A stretch of DNA of 64,000 nt from Paraescarpia echinospica (GCA_020002185.1 CM034532.1:46764962-46828961), one strand, 5' to 3'. Shown: positions 10,640 to 25,904, numbered from the stretch's first letter. Notes: generated by a model from the sequence alone, not told the origin. Translations and numbers: made by a program.

Positions 10640-11207
10640 CGTTAGCGGGTTGACGAACGGAAAATGGAGGGAAACGGTTTGTGAAATATGCCAGTTTGTG
10701 AAATATGTTAGTTTGTGTTTTAGTAAATCATGATAATGCTACCTTCGATAGCTCGTTGCGTTCTTATTCGAAAAGTGACTATGCCAAGTAGAATGGGCCA
10801 ACCGGCCGTAACTGATTAGAACACAATTATGATGATTATGAATTTATGTGGGACGTAGAATTACACGTAGGCCAACTGTAATAAATGCCTAGTAGTTATA
10901 CTTATACGAAATCAACTCCGGTACTTTTGCTTTTGGTATTTTTTTTAGTTTAGGCCCGCACCTCGAAAAAAACATAAAAACGGTCACCTACAATCACCAA
11001 ACTTCACACCCTATATCTACAACACCTATTCTACACATGCAACATTATCACGTGATCAAAAAATTTAATTTACTGTTTTTTATCGATCAAAATGTAAAGA
11101 AATTCACCCGGTTTTACATGTATTTATTAATTCCACCGGAAACTCCGGTAGGTGGTACCACTTTATGAATGCCTTCAGATGTGGGGATAGATCACAGTTC
11201 ATATTTC
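10640..11207. other. Intergenic, no gene seen
   Basis: AT-rich sequence without a recognisable ORF. The right arm has about 235 extra bases (roughly 49,535-49,770) relative to this segment. Confidence 0.5.
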
Positions 11208-11256
11208 ATTTTATTGACTTTTTGACAATAATTATTATTGTCAAAGTCAATAAAAT
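11208..11256. repeat. Near-perfect 49-bp palindrome
   Basis: ATTTTATTGACTTTTTGACA is followed by a short AT centre and its reverse complement, giving arms of about 22 bp with a 2-base asymmetry. It is retained at 49,149-49,197. It could be a small MITE tip pair or a cruciform site. Confidence 0.85.
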
Positions 11257-11504
11257 ACACGATATTTCATTAAATTAATTAATTAAATAAGGTTACGTTA
11301 AGCTTAATGTTGCCAGCAGCTGAGGGTATTTATTACGGTTATTAGTTTGAGTGGGGATTATTGCTGCATTTTAATATTGTCTACCAGAGGTAATTCATCA
11401 TACTATGATGCAGTAGATATTATTTTGTTTTTACTAACAATTAGTTTGTTGCAAAATTTAATTATGTATATTGTTTTATATGCTGCACTACGCTATATAA
11501 TAAT

Positions 11505-12762
11505 GGACAAAGACACAATACTCGAGAGATGGTCAGAATATATTGGTGAACTGTACGATGATGAAAGGGATGAAAGACCATCAATTAAGAAGAACTTTGA
11601 TGGTCCTCTTATATTGAATGACGAGGTTCGAAAAGCCATCAGATCAATGAAAAAGGGAAAAGGTGCTGGACCAGATAATATTACCATTGAAATGATTGAG
11701 TGTTTAGAGGAATTTGGTATTGATATAGTAACAGACTTCTTGAACAAAATATATGACAGCGGACGAATCCCAACTGATTTATCCAGATCCATTTTTGTAG
11801 CAATACCAAAGAAACCAGGTGCGATTGAATGTGAACTACACCGTACAATTAGTCTCATGATTCACTTCACCAAGATGTTGCTTAAAATTATTATGACCAG
11901 AATGAGAAACAAAATAAAGCCGGAAATTGCTAAAGAACAATGTGGATTTGTAGAAGATAAAGGTACAAGTAATGCAATATACATCCTACGAACACTGATT
12001 GAGAGAGCACTGGAAGTGAAGAAAGATCTGTATGTATGTTTTATTGATTACACAAAGGCATTTGACAGAGTTCGTCATGAAGAAATCATATCAATGCTGG
12101 AAAGTTTGAACATTGATGGGAAAGATCTGAGAATTGTGAGAAATCTGTACTGGGAACAAACAGCAGCAATACGAATAGAAAATGACATCAGTAAATTCCA
12201 AGAAATAAAACGTGGTGTAAGACAAGGGTGTGTCCTATCACCCGATCTCTTTTCACTATACAGTGAGATTATCTTACGCACATTAGAAGATATGCCAGGC
12301 ATTCAAGTAGGGGGATACAACATGAATTATTTACAATGTGCAGACGACACGGTACTGATTGCTGAGAACGAAATAGATCTACAACAGATGCTAGATACAG
12401 TAATAAGGGAAAGTGAGAAAAAAGGTCTGTCTCTGAACAAAAAGAAAACAGAAATCATGATCATCTCAAAGAAAAATTACACTCCAACATGCAACGTGAT
12501 AGCATATGGCACTGTTTTGAAGCAAGTCCGAACGTTTAACTATCTGGGATCACTAATAACATCCGACGGTCGATGCAACGATGAGATAAAGAGAAGAATT
12601 GCTCAAGCCAAAACAGCTTTTCACCACATGAAAAACATTTTAACAAATAAAAATATATCAATTGAAGTGAGAAAACGTGTACTGCAATGTTACATAGAGC
12701 CCATATTGCTATATGGATGTGAATCCTGGACAATAACCAAAAGATCACCAAAAAAAACATAG
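11505..12762 (+). pseudogene. LINE B reverse transcriptase ORF
   Basis: About 420 codons of LINE sequence; the open frame begins upstream at 11,347 in flanking DNA. It shows GKGAGPDNITIEMIECL (entry), EQCGFVEDKGTSNAIYILR, CFIDYTKAFDRVRHEE (palm A), GVRQGCVLSPDLF (motif B) and LQCADDTVLIA (catalytic motif C, CADD in place of the usual YADD/FADD, with both Asp kept), then FNYLGSLITSDG and YGCESWT. The frame is lost after RSPKKT. The tail (ATELWFLRRMLRVP in another frame, then a stop-containing HVMRKK region) follows. This copy is probably dead but fairly young. Confidence 0.9.
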
Positions 12763-13135
12763 AAGCCACTGAATTGTGGTTCTTAAGAAGAATGCTGCGA
12801 GTGCCATGAACTGCAAAGCAAAGCAATGAAGTCATCCTTAGGACAGCCAAATCAAAAAGAAAGATCATCAACAAAGTTAGAACACAACAAGCATGATTTA
12901 TAGGCCATGTCATGAGAAAGAAAAAGTTAGAACAAATAGTAACAACAGGAAAGATAGAAGGAAAAAGATCCAGAGGACGCCAGAGAATAAAAATAATAGA
13001 TAGTCTCTCAACATAGTGTAGAAGGAGCACAACAGAACTGCTATAAACTACACACGACCGCGCGGTATGGAGGGCCATGATCGCCAACACCTGTGACAGA
13101 CATGGCACATGGAAGAAGAAGAAGAAGAAGAATGC
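11505..13135 (+). mobile_element. LINE B, 5'-truncated non-LTR retrotransposon, left arm only
   Basis: Starts inside the pre-RT linker, runs through a nearly complete RT and ends with an (AAG)n tail at about 13,108-13,135, as in RTE-like LINEs with short-repeat 3' ends. The right arm lacks it: at about 48,830-48,940 it has roughly 95 bases of unrelated AT-rich sequence. This is therefore either an insertion with target deletion or an indel pair. A second, shorter copy lies at 36,372-36,746 on the other strand. Confidence 0.9.
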
Positions 13136-14283
13136 AATGAACGCAATTATTAAATAATCCTGTTAATATGATTATTTCATGTAATTATATGCCTTTATAT
13201 CATTAGAATTATGTTTCAGTAATCACAAATGACCCTAACAATAGCGCTGTTTCCACTTTGGCCCCACCTTCACGATCCGTATAAAGCATACTCATGAATA
13301 TTCGGGACCGTCCGTCAGACTTCGATTAGCTACGTCAAGTTAATGGATGCAAGAAAAACGTCATCAACATGTGTGTATTTGGATTAGCCACCGCCATGTG
13401 AATGAATTGTGATCGATAAAATTATCAAAATGAAACGTACGTGGACCAGCTGCTGTTTATGTCACAGATTTAGCAAAGAAAAGAAGGAAATATATTGAAT
13501 AAATGGAGAATGAATATAACGACAGCTCATGACAGATTTACTTAAAAAAACAGATATCCACGCACGAACCCACCGATGACATATTGAATGATTGGCATTG
13601 TTTTTGTTCGAATATGAAACATCCAAAATCTCACCTATTGTACTATCATGTTCCTTTTTGTCCTGGTACATCTGGCTATACATTTTAAATTTTAGTTTTA
13701 ATGAAACTGCAGTATAAATACAACATTATACATCACATGAAGTAATCTATTATATTAAAATAGCAAGGTGGTTATGTAAATAAGGTTTAATTTTAGTTTT
13801 AAAATGTAGATCTACAAAGAGCATAATAACATAAATATTACGTATATTGCATCAGTGTAACAACTTGTTTTATTTGGTACTGGGAATGCAATAATTAATT
13901 GTTCTGCCCACCATTTAGAGTAAAAGATATTGAATTTGTTTCTGTCTAACTCCTGTTTCGATGACAAATGAAATGACCATTGTATGATAAAAATAAGTTA
14001 TAAAATTACAAAACTTTAAAAGTAACGAATATTTTAAAACACTGTTTTCAGTCATCATTGGTGTATTTAACTCAAGAAGATCCCTAAAACATTTTGAATG
14101 TCGTGGTACAAAATTATTGTAAAATAAACTTTGTTGACACCTTTTTATACACTACTCCCAGTATAGTTCACTTAGCACAAACTTGTTTCAATAAATGTTG
14201 AAGAATATGCTGTAGAAAACAATCCAAACATGATGAGCATAATAATTTATTATGTACTCCTATTTTGCAACATACTGATGGAA
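13136..14283. other. AT-rich, no gene seen
   Basis: Shared with the right arm (about 47,660-48,830). No ORF with conserved meaning and no repeat family recognised. Confidence 0.5.
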
Positions 14284-14572
14284 TGTTGTGCATTTGGATG
14301 TACAAATCGAACGATTGCACATCTCCATTTGAAACATATAGCGATGTACATATTCCCAGCAGAAGCCACACGAAACTAATGTGGCAGAACAAAGTCAGGC
14401 ATGTTCTTCACTACTGTGTCAGTTAACACATTGTCCAATTAATAGCACTGCTATGCATTTTTATACACAAAGCTGTCAGATGCACACATCCATTTCAAAG
14501 ACGAAGTGATGTACAACTTCCCACTAGATGTCACACAGAATAGAATGGGGCAGAACACAGTCAGGCACCATA
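14284..14572 (+). pseudogene. Two tandem THAP-like zinc-finger remnants
   Basis: Copy 1 (14,284-14,420) reads CCAFGCTNR, then YIFP, and after a frameshift LMWQNKVRHVLHYC. Copy 2 (14,449-14,572) reads CYAFLYTKLSDAHIHFKDEV and YNFPLDVTQNRMGQNTVRH. The order C-x-AF-GC-NR, (F/Y)xFP, (L)W resembles the THAP DNA-binding domain found in P-type transposases and host proteins. Both contain stops or lost cysteines. The mirror copies at about 47,390-47,645 are equally broken. The family call is tentative. Confidence 0.3.
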
Positions 14573-14899
14573 TTATGTCAGGTAACCCATTGTCCAATTA
14601 ATGGCACTGTTGAGTAGAGCTCTTCAATTTCCTCTTTACATCAGCTCGGTTTGTTTGCTAGCTACACAGCATAACATTCTTGGTATCAGTAATAATATTA
14701 ATAACAACATTTATTTAAAATGTTCATTACATTAATTACAAGCACCCATTTTTAGTTTTACATGTATTGTATGAACCAATGATGTAAGGATTTTCATAAC
14801 TTAAATGGCATGTAATGTATAACATTTATCTAACAAAATTAGATAATTTGAAATAGATTACTATTATTTTTTACATGTTGTAATCCATCCAATGTTACC

Positions 14900-15130
14900 A
14901 CGTGTCAGATCAGTGGAGTTCATTGTGGTCCAGTGATGTGTGGCAGGTTCAATTCCTGCTGGTGTTTGAATGTTGCATCCAAAACAGTACTGGTTGTGCA
15001 CATCCGCTAATTCCATTAATTGCCTTCAGCATGTGTAATTTCGTTTTTATGTGGTCCCTACCTACCTTTTTTTAGTCCTTTGGGCTGAAGGTCCAACAGA
15101 CTATTGCCATCACTCTACGTCCGCTGTTAG
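14900..15130 (+). mobile_element. Degraded tRNA-SINE-like repeat
   Basis: An A-box-like TGGTCCAGTGA (14,926-14,936) and a B box GGTTCAATTCC (14,946-14,956) lie too close together for an intact tRNA head, followed by a body with TTTAGTCCTTTGGGCTGAAG. It may be a SINE with an internal deletion. The mirror is at about 46,820-47,045. Confidence 0.35.
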
Positions 15131-15844
15131 CTACCGTATCTCAGAAACTGTTCAGCAACTGTTTCTCTAATTTTGCACATACATATCTTAGGGCATTGCC
15201 ACTATGCACGATAAATCTGTATTTCATTGAATCAGTATCATAGTTCATCTCTTTCTTCTTCATATTCTGGGGGAGGGTGGTAGGGGCAAAATGAGAACAG
15301 ATAATGCGTGTGCATTTTCTTAAACAATGTTTTACTGTGCTACATGCGAGATTGCAGCTCACCAAGTCTCCTGCAAGGTTTTTACAACCACTGGAAATCG
15401 GTCTAAATAGCAGAGTATCGGAATAAAATCCGACAGTATTTTCTAATAACACATTAACTAATATATACAATATTCACGAAATGGTCTGCTCGAATACTTT
15501 ATTTCCAGGTGTATCTTCACTGGCATGCATATAGTCTAGAGATTTACTAAACATGTCAACACTTTACTTCCATCATAACTCTTAATGATATATAACTATA
15601 ATTCACCAAAAAACATTTCATTAACAATTACAAACTCACAATATAGTCTAAAGGACTTCAGGGCCTCTTGGCCTATTTTTATCTGAAGTGATAGATTAAT
15701 TTTATGTGATTCAAAAAACAACACACTAACAAATCAATCATATACAGTGTTTGAAGATTTAAGTTAAACCCTGAAGAGATTGTATCAGGGATGTTTTATT
15801 CCTTACTCAATATCACTCCTAGGACAGTCAAAATGTATATCTTG

Positions 15845-16055
15845 CATAACAAATGCCTACATACTAATATGACAACAAATGCCTACATACTGACATGACA
15901 ACAAATGCCTACATACTAATATAACAACAAATGCCTACATACTGATATGACAACAAATGCCTACATACTGATATGACAACAAATGCCTACATACTGATAT
16001 GACAACAAATGCCTACATACTGATATGACAACAAATGCCTACATACTGATATGAA
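15845..16055 (+). repeat. 26-bp tandem repeat, 8 units (left)
   Basis: The unit is ATGACAACAAATGCCTACAT plus ACTGAT. The right arm has five units (46,035-46,165), so it is length-variable between arms. Confidence 0.95.
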
Positions 16056-17145
16056 CATGCACCCATGTTGCATGGAAATTTTTGCACATACATTGAATGC
16101 ACTTATTTAGTAACGGTAACACCTTATGCAATTCAACTGTTTTAATTCTCCATTCAATGCAGGAAAATTACATCATGAAAAACACACATATTGCGTTGAC
16201 TATGATCGTGACATTGATGATGATCAAAAATTGTTTCTCTTCTCCTTCGGGTTAGGCTGCTACTGTCAAATAGTTTCCGTGAACTCATTATAAGTGTAAT
16301 GCAAATTAAACAATATTTATTGTATTGGAATGTGTTAAAGGGAACTGTTTGTCATGCAAATACAACTACAGATTTGTTTATACACCCAGCATTGCAGCTT
16401 CTTGTAGGACCGTACAATGGATGTGGGACATATACAATGTGTCTCGTAAAACATGTAGAATCGTGTAATGTGAACATGAGGGATTACATCACGCAATACC
16501 ACGCACGCTTTTATTTGATAAGAACTTTCTTTCTTAATTCTTTCTAATAAGTGCATCATTAAACACAACCCACAAATGTCCCATCTATGAAGAGCAAGTT
16601 CCATGCCCTGGTACTTATAGCACAACAACATGATTTTAACAAGTTACATATTAAATATGATATTTTGCACACAAGTAGCAATGTATAGTAAGCGGCGGTG
16701 GGTCCAATTCTTAATTGAATTAAAACTGAATTGATCAATGAAATGCGTGAATTGAAATTGAATAAAACCAAAACACAATGAATTGGAATTGAATCCCGCA
16801 AAATAAGATGAATTGAATGAATTGATCAAAATAAAAAATATTTGAACCTCCAATTATACACATTACGCGAATAAATACATATTTTCATGTAAATATTATT
16901 GCAACACTCAATGTTTTTATTTGTTCGGGTATCCATTTGTTCTACCCTATTTGCTTGCTATACGTGGCGAATACTTGCGTTATTAGGCACTGCAAATTAA
17001 GCAACAACAATGCGGTGTCGCGCTTACATTTATCCGGGCGTTAAATAATATCCGGATGACGTTTCTGCGCGTGCGCGTATCTAGGGGAATGCATTTAGCA
17101 CCAGCTACGACTGTCGCGTTTTCATTTATACGGGCGTTATGTATG
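16056..17145. other. AT-rich non-coding segment
   Basis: No supported gene. 16,715-16,850 contains irregular GAATTGAAT-type repeats. Small ORFs here are not preserved convincingly between the arms. Confidence 0.5.
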
Positions 17146-17146
17146 T

Positions 17147-17189
<43 letters not shown>

Positions 17190-17220
17190 TACATATATGT
17201 CTATATATATATATACATAA
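17146..17220. repeat. (TA)n microsatellite
   Basis: Two TA runs interrupted by GTTTACATATATGTC. The mirror is at 44,883-44,965. Confidence 0.9.
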
Positions 17221-17484
17221 ATTATAAAATGTTTGCTTCCCACAGACATAAACAATTTCTGTCGTAAAACAGTTTCATCTCCACGCACACGTCACGTGAC
17301 TTACTCTTATACTTGGTCACAAATCTGAAACAGCAAATTATAATTATGTACTCTAACTATAACGACAACAAACGAAACACATTTAACTACTGGATATTAT
17401 TTATCACTACGTGAACTACTGGTGCTAAATATTATGCCTTACATATGCACATAAACATCACCTGGATAAAATTTAACGCCCGGA

Positions 17485-18141
17485 AAGGAAAGGCTAAAAG
17501 CCCGAGTTTTCACGAGCAGTGACAAAGGAATGGCCCGCACGCACGGCAGAATATGACAATTACGTCTAGTGTGTCTAATACAAGTGGCAAATTACTTCTT
17601 GATTACTTCAGTAAGTTACTCCAGTAAGGCCTACAGTACGCGTGGAACAATCGTTGTCCATACATGTGTATGTTGTCAACCTGTGACCATCAAAATGACG
17701 GTCACAATTACACATCAATTATGAAAATAATAATCATTTCGTCGAACGCGTGTCCATACACAGGCTATAGTAGACCTGGACGATTGGTCAAGAACGTTCG
17801 TCTTTCACCCTAGTATGCAAAGGCCAAACATATTAGTTTTCCGGACAGGTGACACTATATAGGGAACGACGAAAATTTAAATAATACGTCATTAAATAGT
17901 GTAGCATTGTTCGATATAATATACAAATATAAAATACAAGGTTTATGATGTATGGACTACAAAAGTGGTCCCGAATGGTCGGGCTTTTAGCATTTCACCT
18001 TAGCAAAGACAAAATACCCGAGTTTTCGGGACCATGTAGCGACACTAAGGAACGATGATGTTATATCTTCTCTTTTTGGAAAGTAAAAAATACGTCATTA
18101 TCCTACTATGGCATTGTTCAGTATATACAGTATATACAATG

Positions 18142-18189
<48 letters not shown>

Positions 18190-18690
18190 TGGACTAAAAA
18201 GGGGGGTCCCGAATGGTCGGGCTTTTGGCTATCACTCTAGCAAAGACTAAAAGCCCGACTATTCGGGACCATGCAGTAACACAACGGAACGACAATGTTG
18301 TAGTTTTGCTTGTTGGAAATTACAAAATACGTCATTATCCTATATTTTAGCATTGTTTAGTATATAACGTATATATAAGGCATATGATGCATAGACTAAA
18401 AAATTAAGTGGTCCCGAATGCTCCGGCTTTTAGCATTTCCCCTTAGCAAAGGCTAAAAGAACGAGTTTTTGGGACCAGTGACACAAGGGAACGACACTAT
18501 GTTATATATACTCTTGTTGGATAATAAAAAATACGTTAGTATCCTTCTGTAGCATTTTTCCTATATCTAAATATAGGGCCTAATATGGATGTACCAGAAA
18601 AGTGTTCTCGAATGGTCGGGCTTTTAGCCTCTCCTCCTAGGAAAGACTAAAAGACCGAGTGTTCGTGAACAGTGACACCTGGGAATGGGC
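17485..18690. repeat. ~200-bp satellite with a conserved dyad (left)
   Basis: Each unit carries an imperfect inverted repeat: GGTCCCGAATGGTCGGGCTT plus TTAGC, a 15-25 base loop, then GCTAAAAGCCCGA and TCGGGACC. Full dyads lie at 17,966-18,034, 18,206-18,270, 18,410-18,476 and 18,603-18,670, with half dyads at 17,490-17,520 and about 18,893-18,912. Between dyads is a conserved spacer with AATACGTCATTATCCTA and a GCATTGTT segment. Unit 2 is lengthened by (TA)n at 18,148-18,186. The array lies just upstream of TINAG-like exon 1 in both arms. Confidence 0.9.
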
Positions 18691-18699
18691 CGCACGACA

Positions 18700-19244
18700 G
18701 AATAACGTACATATGTATAGCGCGCTTAACGCAAAATGTCTTAAATTACTGTTTTGTTAGTTTATTATGGATGTGATACATATAAAGTTTCTCTAATTGT
18801 ATGTCCACTTAAGAACTATTTCCTGCCGTGGCGCTGCACAACGCTATGCGAGTGCTAAATATAGGTACACATTTTGCGGTTAACGTCATGTTCACGAATG
18901 GTCAGGCTTTTAGACACACGTACGTTGGTGTATGCGACGTCATGCACCGTCGCGCACCTTGTTAGTATAAAACACCGAATATCGGGCGTTGACCCGTGCG
19001 CGCATACGGGGATTGGTTGATTGGCGGACTGGGATAGCGGCGCAGTCAGACGCTGACGATTAGCTAACCAAAGACATATACTGTCCGCCTGTGTGCCGGT
19101 AAATTGCCATTTACGCAGGCAGGAAACGGACACCGCTACTTTGATTTTATCCATCGCATCGACGATCGGTGAATTCGCGTCCCATACACCGTCTTACCAC
19201 CGAATGCTTAACGACACCGTACAGACATAACAATATTTAACAAC
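18700..19244 (+). promoter_or_regulatory. Upstream region of the TINAG-like gene
   Basis: About 540 bases between the dyad satellite and the first ATG. It is richer in CpG than the flanks (GTCGCGCACC, GTGCGCGCATACGG) and well conserved in the right arm (42,790-43,330). The promoter and 5' UTR are expected here, but no TATA box or initiator is unambiguous. Confidence 0.35.
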
Positions 19245-19581
19245 ATGCGGACACCAAGTACATCGGTTTTTATTGACGGACCTACGAACGGATCAAGCGT
19301 TTCGGGTATCCGGATGTCTGTCTGGATCCACTTCCTGCTGGCGCTCGCGCTGACGACGTCAGCGACGGGAGTATGGTTCCAGCACGGACCTGACACCCGC
19401 GGTCGGTGCTACTGCACCGCGAGACAGCCCGTGCAATGTTGCCCGGGCAGGGATGACGCGTGCACCGTGCCCATCCTCGACACCGTGTGCTACTGCGACC
19501 AGTTCTGCCGGCGGAACACCACCGACTGCTGTCCAGACTTCCGGGACGACACGTGCAGACCGTCAAATGTGACAATGATCA
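19245..19581 (+). CDS. TINAGL1: TINAG-like exon 1: signal peptide and somatomedin-B domain
   Basis: Encodes 112 codons plus one base and ends at a GTGAGT donor. Either ATG may start it: codon 1, or Met24, which begins a clean signal peptide ([19 protein letters not shown]) and is preferred. The mature part has the somatomedin-B-like cysteine pattern of TINAG/TINAGL proteins: [39 protein letters not shown]-like proteins are secreted, inactive papain-family relatives of basement membranes. Compared with the right-arm copy, this one has an extra Cys in GRCYC (GRRYC there). Splice phase (1) fits exon 2. Confidence 0.9.
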
Positions 19582-19763
19582 GTGAGTATTCAGCCATCCT
19601 TCAGCTCTCGCACTTAAAGTGGCTAGATTTCTAGAAGTATTCGCACTTGGCGTTTAACAAACATGACTGAAACCTTGTTCGAAACGGTATGAACCCTTAA
19701 TGCACAGAGAATCGATAAGTTAAAACGTCACGATATAAACCTTCCGCCATGTCTTCGTACACA

Positions 19764-22555
<2,792 letters not shown>

Positions 22556-22793
22556 TTCCCCGTCCCTATCTTTCCCTTCTCTCGCTCTCGCTCTGTCTCG
22601 CTCTCGTTCTCTCTCCCCTTTCTCTCTCTTTCTCACTATCTCTCTCTCGCGCGCTCTCTCTCTCTCTCTCTCTCATCCTCTCGCTCTCTCTCTCTTCCTC
22701 CCGCCATCCCTCTCTTTCTCTCGCCCTTCCCATCTCCCTCCTTGCCTCCCTACCTACCTCCCTCCGTCCCTCCTCTCTATTTCTCTCCCTCCC

Positions 22794-22828
<35 letters not shown>

Positions 22829-22975
22829 GCTCCCTCCTTCCCTCTCTTTCTCTCGCCCTTCCTTTCTCCCTCCCTGCCTCTATGCCTACCTCCCTCTACC
22901 CCTCCCTCCTTTCCTCCCTCGCTCCCTCCCTCCCCCCTCTCTTTCTCACCCTCTCTCTCTCTACGGTTCTTCGGC
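22556..22975. repeat. CT-rich low-complexity tract
   Basis: About 420 bases of CTCT, CCCT and CCTC blocks on the + strand. Long Ser/Pro/Leu ORFs across it are compositional artefacts. Confidence 0.95.
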
Positions 22976-25904
22976 ATGTTCTACGGTTCGTGCGCAGCAC
23001 CACGTGACTTCCACTTCCACTAGTTACCTCGCTGGTTTGTTCACAACGCTCCTTGTAGTTCGGCGTATAAACCATGCACAGAAAGATAATACTAACGCAG
23101 TTGTAATCAAAATATCCGCCTCTTCATGATAGTGTTGTTCTCGGTGCCATCCAGTCGATGTCATAAAGCTCGACACATGACAGCTGGGTGGAACATTCTC
23201 ACAGTCGACTGAGAACGTGTGCTAAATGTTAGCGACGGCTTTTGTGCACTTTATCCTCTTGCGAGTTTAATTTGTAATTGCCGTTACTGGTGCAGCTGTT
23301 GCTAAAAACTACAGAATGAAGCACTATTTCCACTAAAGAATACCCGTGCATTATGTTGACTGCACTGGTTATTTAAAGCCACTATTGGTGCTTGCGAACG
23401 ATATTGCCGAGGGTAACAATTTGGTCTGTCCCTGGTCTTTGTAGTTGGACTCACACGTGTTCTAAACAGAGTGTTGGAAGTATCTTGGGGAAACCTACTA
23501 CAATTGAGACAAATCTGTTCTCAACATCGATCTTCACAATGATTTTTCAGTCATTAACCTACTTGTTCAGTTATATCGATCACCTTACCAATCTACTTGC
23601 CCACTTTCGAAGTCATTCATTCAGTCATTCACGCAAACACTCAAATGTTCGTCACTTACTAGTCCTCATGGTATGTCAGTCACTCACTTGCTCAGCCAGT
23701 CAGTCAGTCAGTCACTTGCTCGCTCGCTCTCTCCGCAGAATTGTTTGAGAAAGAACGTGTGTGTTTCTGGAAATGTAGACTTTCACAAGCTACGTTCAAG
23801 AGTGATCTCATGAACACACAATAACTAAATCCGCCGCTAAAGTCGTAGTTCCTGTTTACACCGGATTGTTAATATGCAAAAATGCTACAGCAGTTTCTTC
23901 TCTGCTAGTTTCAGATATAGGAGAACACGAATTTCGTATTATTGCGCGCTCGGGACGTCTGCAATCCGACACCGGTGTCTTGCAGCTGCGCTGTGGTCTA
24001 ACCATCTTATCCCGTAGAGTCGATCAACAACATTTGTTCGGGATCCATTTAATATGGCATTCGTAGAACGTCGTATCTTGCTGAGTGGCAACTGTGAAAA
24101 AGTCATTATGCGACTGCTACTTCGCGTAGGGCTTCAAATATATCGGGAATCATCCCATCAGCTTCTAGTCGGGTCTAGGCCCGGTGGGGCCACAGTTTGC
24201 GGGCGATACACAGTTAAACACGTTCGGATGCAGGGTTAGGGTCAAGTAATCGTACCTGTGTTTGGGCATGTCATCGAAGTAGATATACCTCTTTCTTTTC
24301 TACTGCATACGCACGTGAATAAACGTATATATGTTTCGTGTACAAGAAAGTTAGTACTAAAAATACAACGATGGTTACAATATGTGAACCCATGTACACT
24401 GTTTGTCACATAAGGATTGTCGAAAAGCGGTAGAAATATACCGGTTTCGCAAAACGATTTGGGCAACAAATTGAAGAACAAATAGGCTTACTAAATACAA
24501 TTACTAGTACATTTATACTTTACATTTTATATCAGCCTTACATCGATAACATCAAAGGTTCTGTGACGTGTTTAACCAGAGTCGTGTACATATGGGATAC
24601 AGTACTGGGATAATTATAAGGATACTTTTATTTTACTTTTATCGGGGGTGGGGCGTCACCATCATCGGAAGCCCGGCGTGGTAGTTGACTACATTACTGA
24701 CACTGATAGTTTACAGCGCCCTGACTCGCGAGGAAGGGATTCATGTCTTGCTTTACACAGTGTTTACTTAGATGAGATAGGAATGACAAAAGTCCTATTA
24801 ACAAACATAACTTCATTCAATTAAGTATAATTTTTTTGTTTTATTTACAATCCGACCTAAATTCCCCTTTAATGAAACGGCGAAATATGTTAACGCTGCC
24901 AGTGACGATAGACGCAAAAATATCAGTGAAGGTGACGACGACGATGTTGACGACCATGACATTGACAACGAGGATATCGACGACGTTAATGCTGCAGATA
25001 TCAAGACGGTGATTACGACCTTGTGATGTAGCATCGCGTTGACTGGTACCGGATATTGTGTCCTTAGCGTGGCGAAGCTCAGTATCAAATATTGCATATT
25101 TATAATTGAGTAATCCAATATTCATTGCTGGATTTGAAGCCTCTATACACGCCAAATGTTCCAGGCAGGCTGCAAATCACACGACATTTCATGCTGGTGT
25201 GATTGGCAAAGCGAAGTTGTTATCTCGTTCCAAGCACCGACTAGGACTGTTCCGGTAAAAAACACAGTTAAGGGGAACAACCCCGAAAATTGATGTATGG
25301 GGTGAGCAAAAATTAAGTAGTGACTATCATTGACGAGCGATAATACCGCACAGTGATGTAACCAGTAAATGTGTAACCTTGAAGTACCACTCGGGAGAGA
25401 TCAGGGACAGTTAAACATCTCGCAAAAATAAATCATGTTACTGATCATCCAAATTCAAACATTTGTCATGTGTGCTGCGTAAAAAAACATGTTCTGACAT
25501 AGCGCAATATCCGATACTCAATTGAATCCGTACAATAGCGTTTTAGTTCTATACTTCACCCTCTGACAGACCTGTTAATTCCAAGATAAATTCGACGTCT
25601 TGCGGTAATTTATCATCAACACCATTTCTAATCAAAATGTGCGTCGAGGACACAGACAAATATCAATACAAATAGATATTACATCGAAGTGTAGTTTAGC
25701 ATCAGTTGTGAGACAGTTTCCCGGCACACATAGGTCTAAATATCAGCCATTTAAACAGCGAGTCGATCACTGCGGAATATTTGTACGACTTGGCGACACA
25801 AAAAGTCAGCTGTAATATATTACCTATACAGTTGGTGTGTCGAAATATCAACAACGCGACACGCGGTACATTGACAAAAAGGTCGCATGCATGGATGCAT
25901 GTAT
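22976..25904. other. Intron 1, no feature recognised
   Basis: Single-copy sequence with short AGTC-type repeats (23,610-23,720) and a GACGACGATGTTGACGAC-like patch (24,930-24,985). Small ORFs here have no recognisable content. Confidence 0.45.

Noticed and set aside
15141..15470. 109-codon minus-strand ORF
   Set aside because: The right-arm counterpart (46,541-46,810) has internal deletions that do not respect the protein, and no domain is visible.
15845..16055. CRISPR-like array
   Set aside because: Units are contiguous 26-mers with no spacers, and the DNA is from an animal genome; it is a minisatellite.
16983..17288. Tyr/Ile repeat ORF
   Set aside because: A translation of (TA)n microsatellite sequence.
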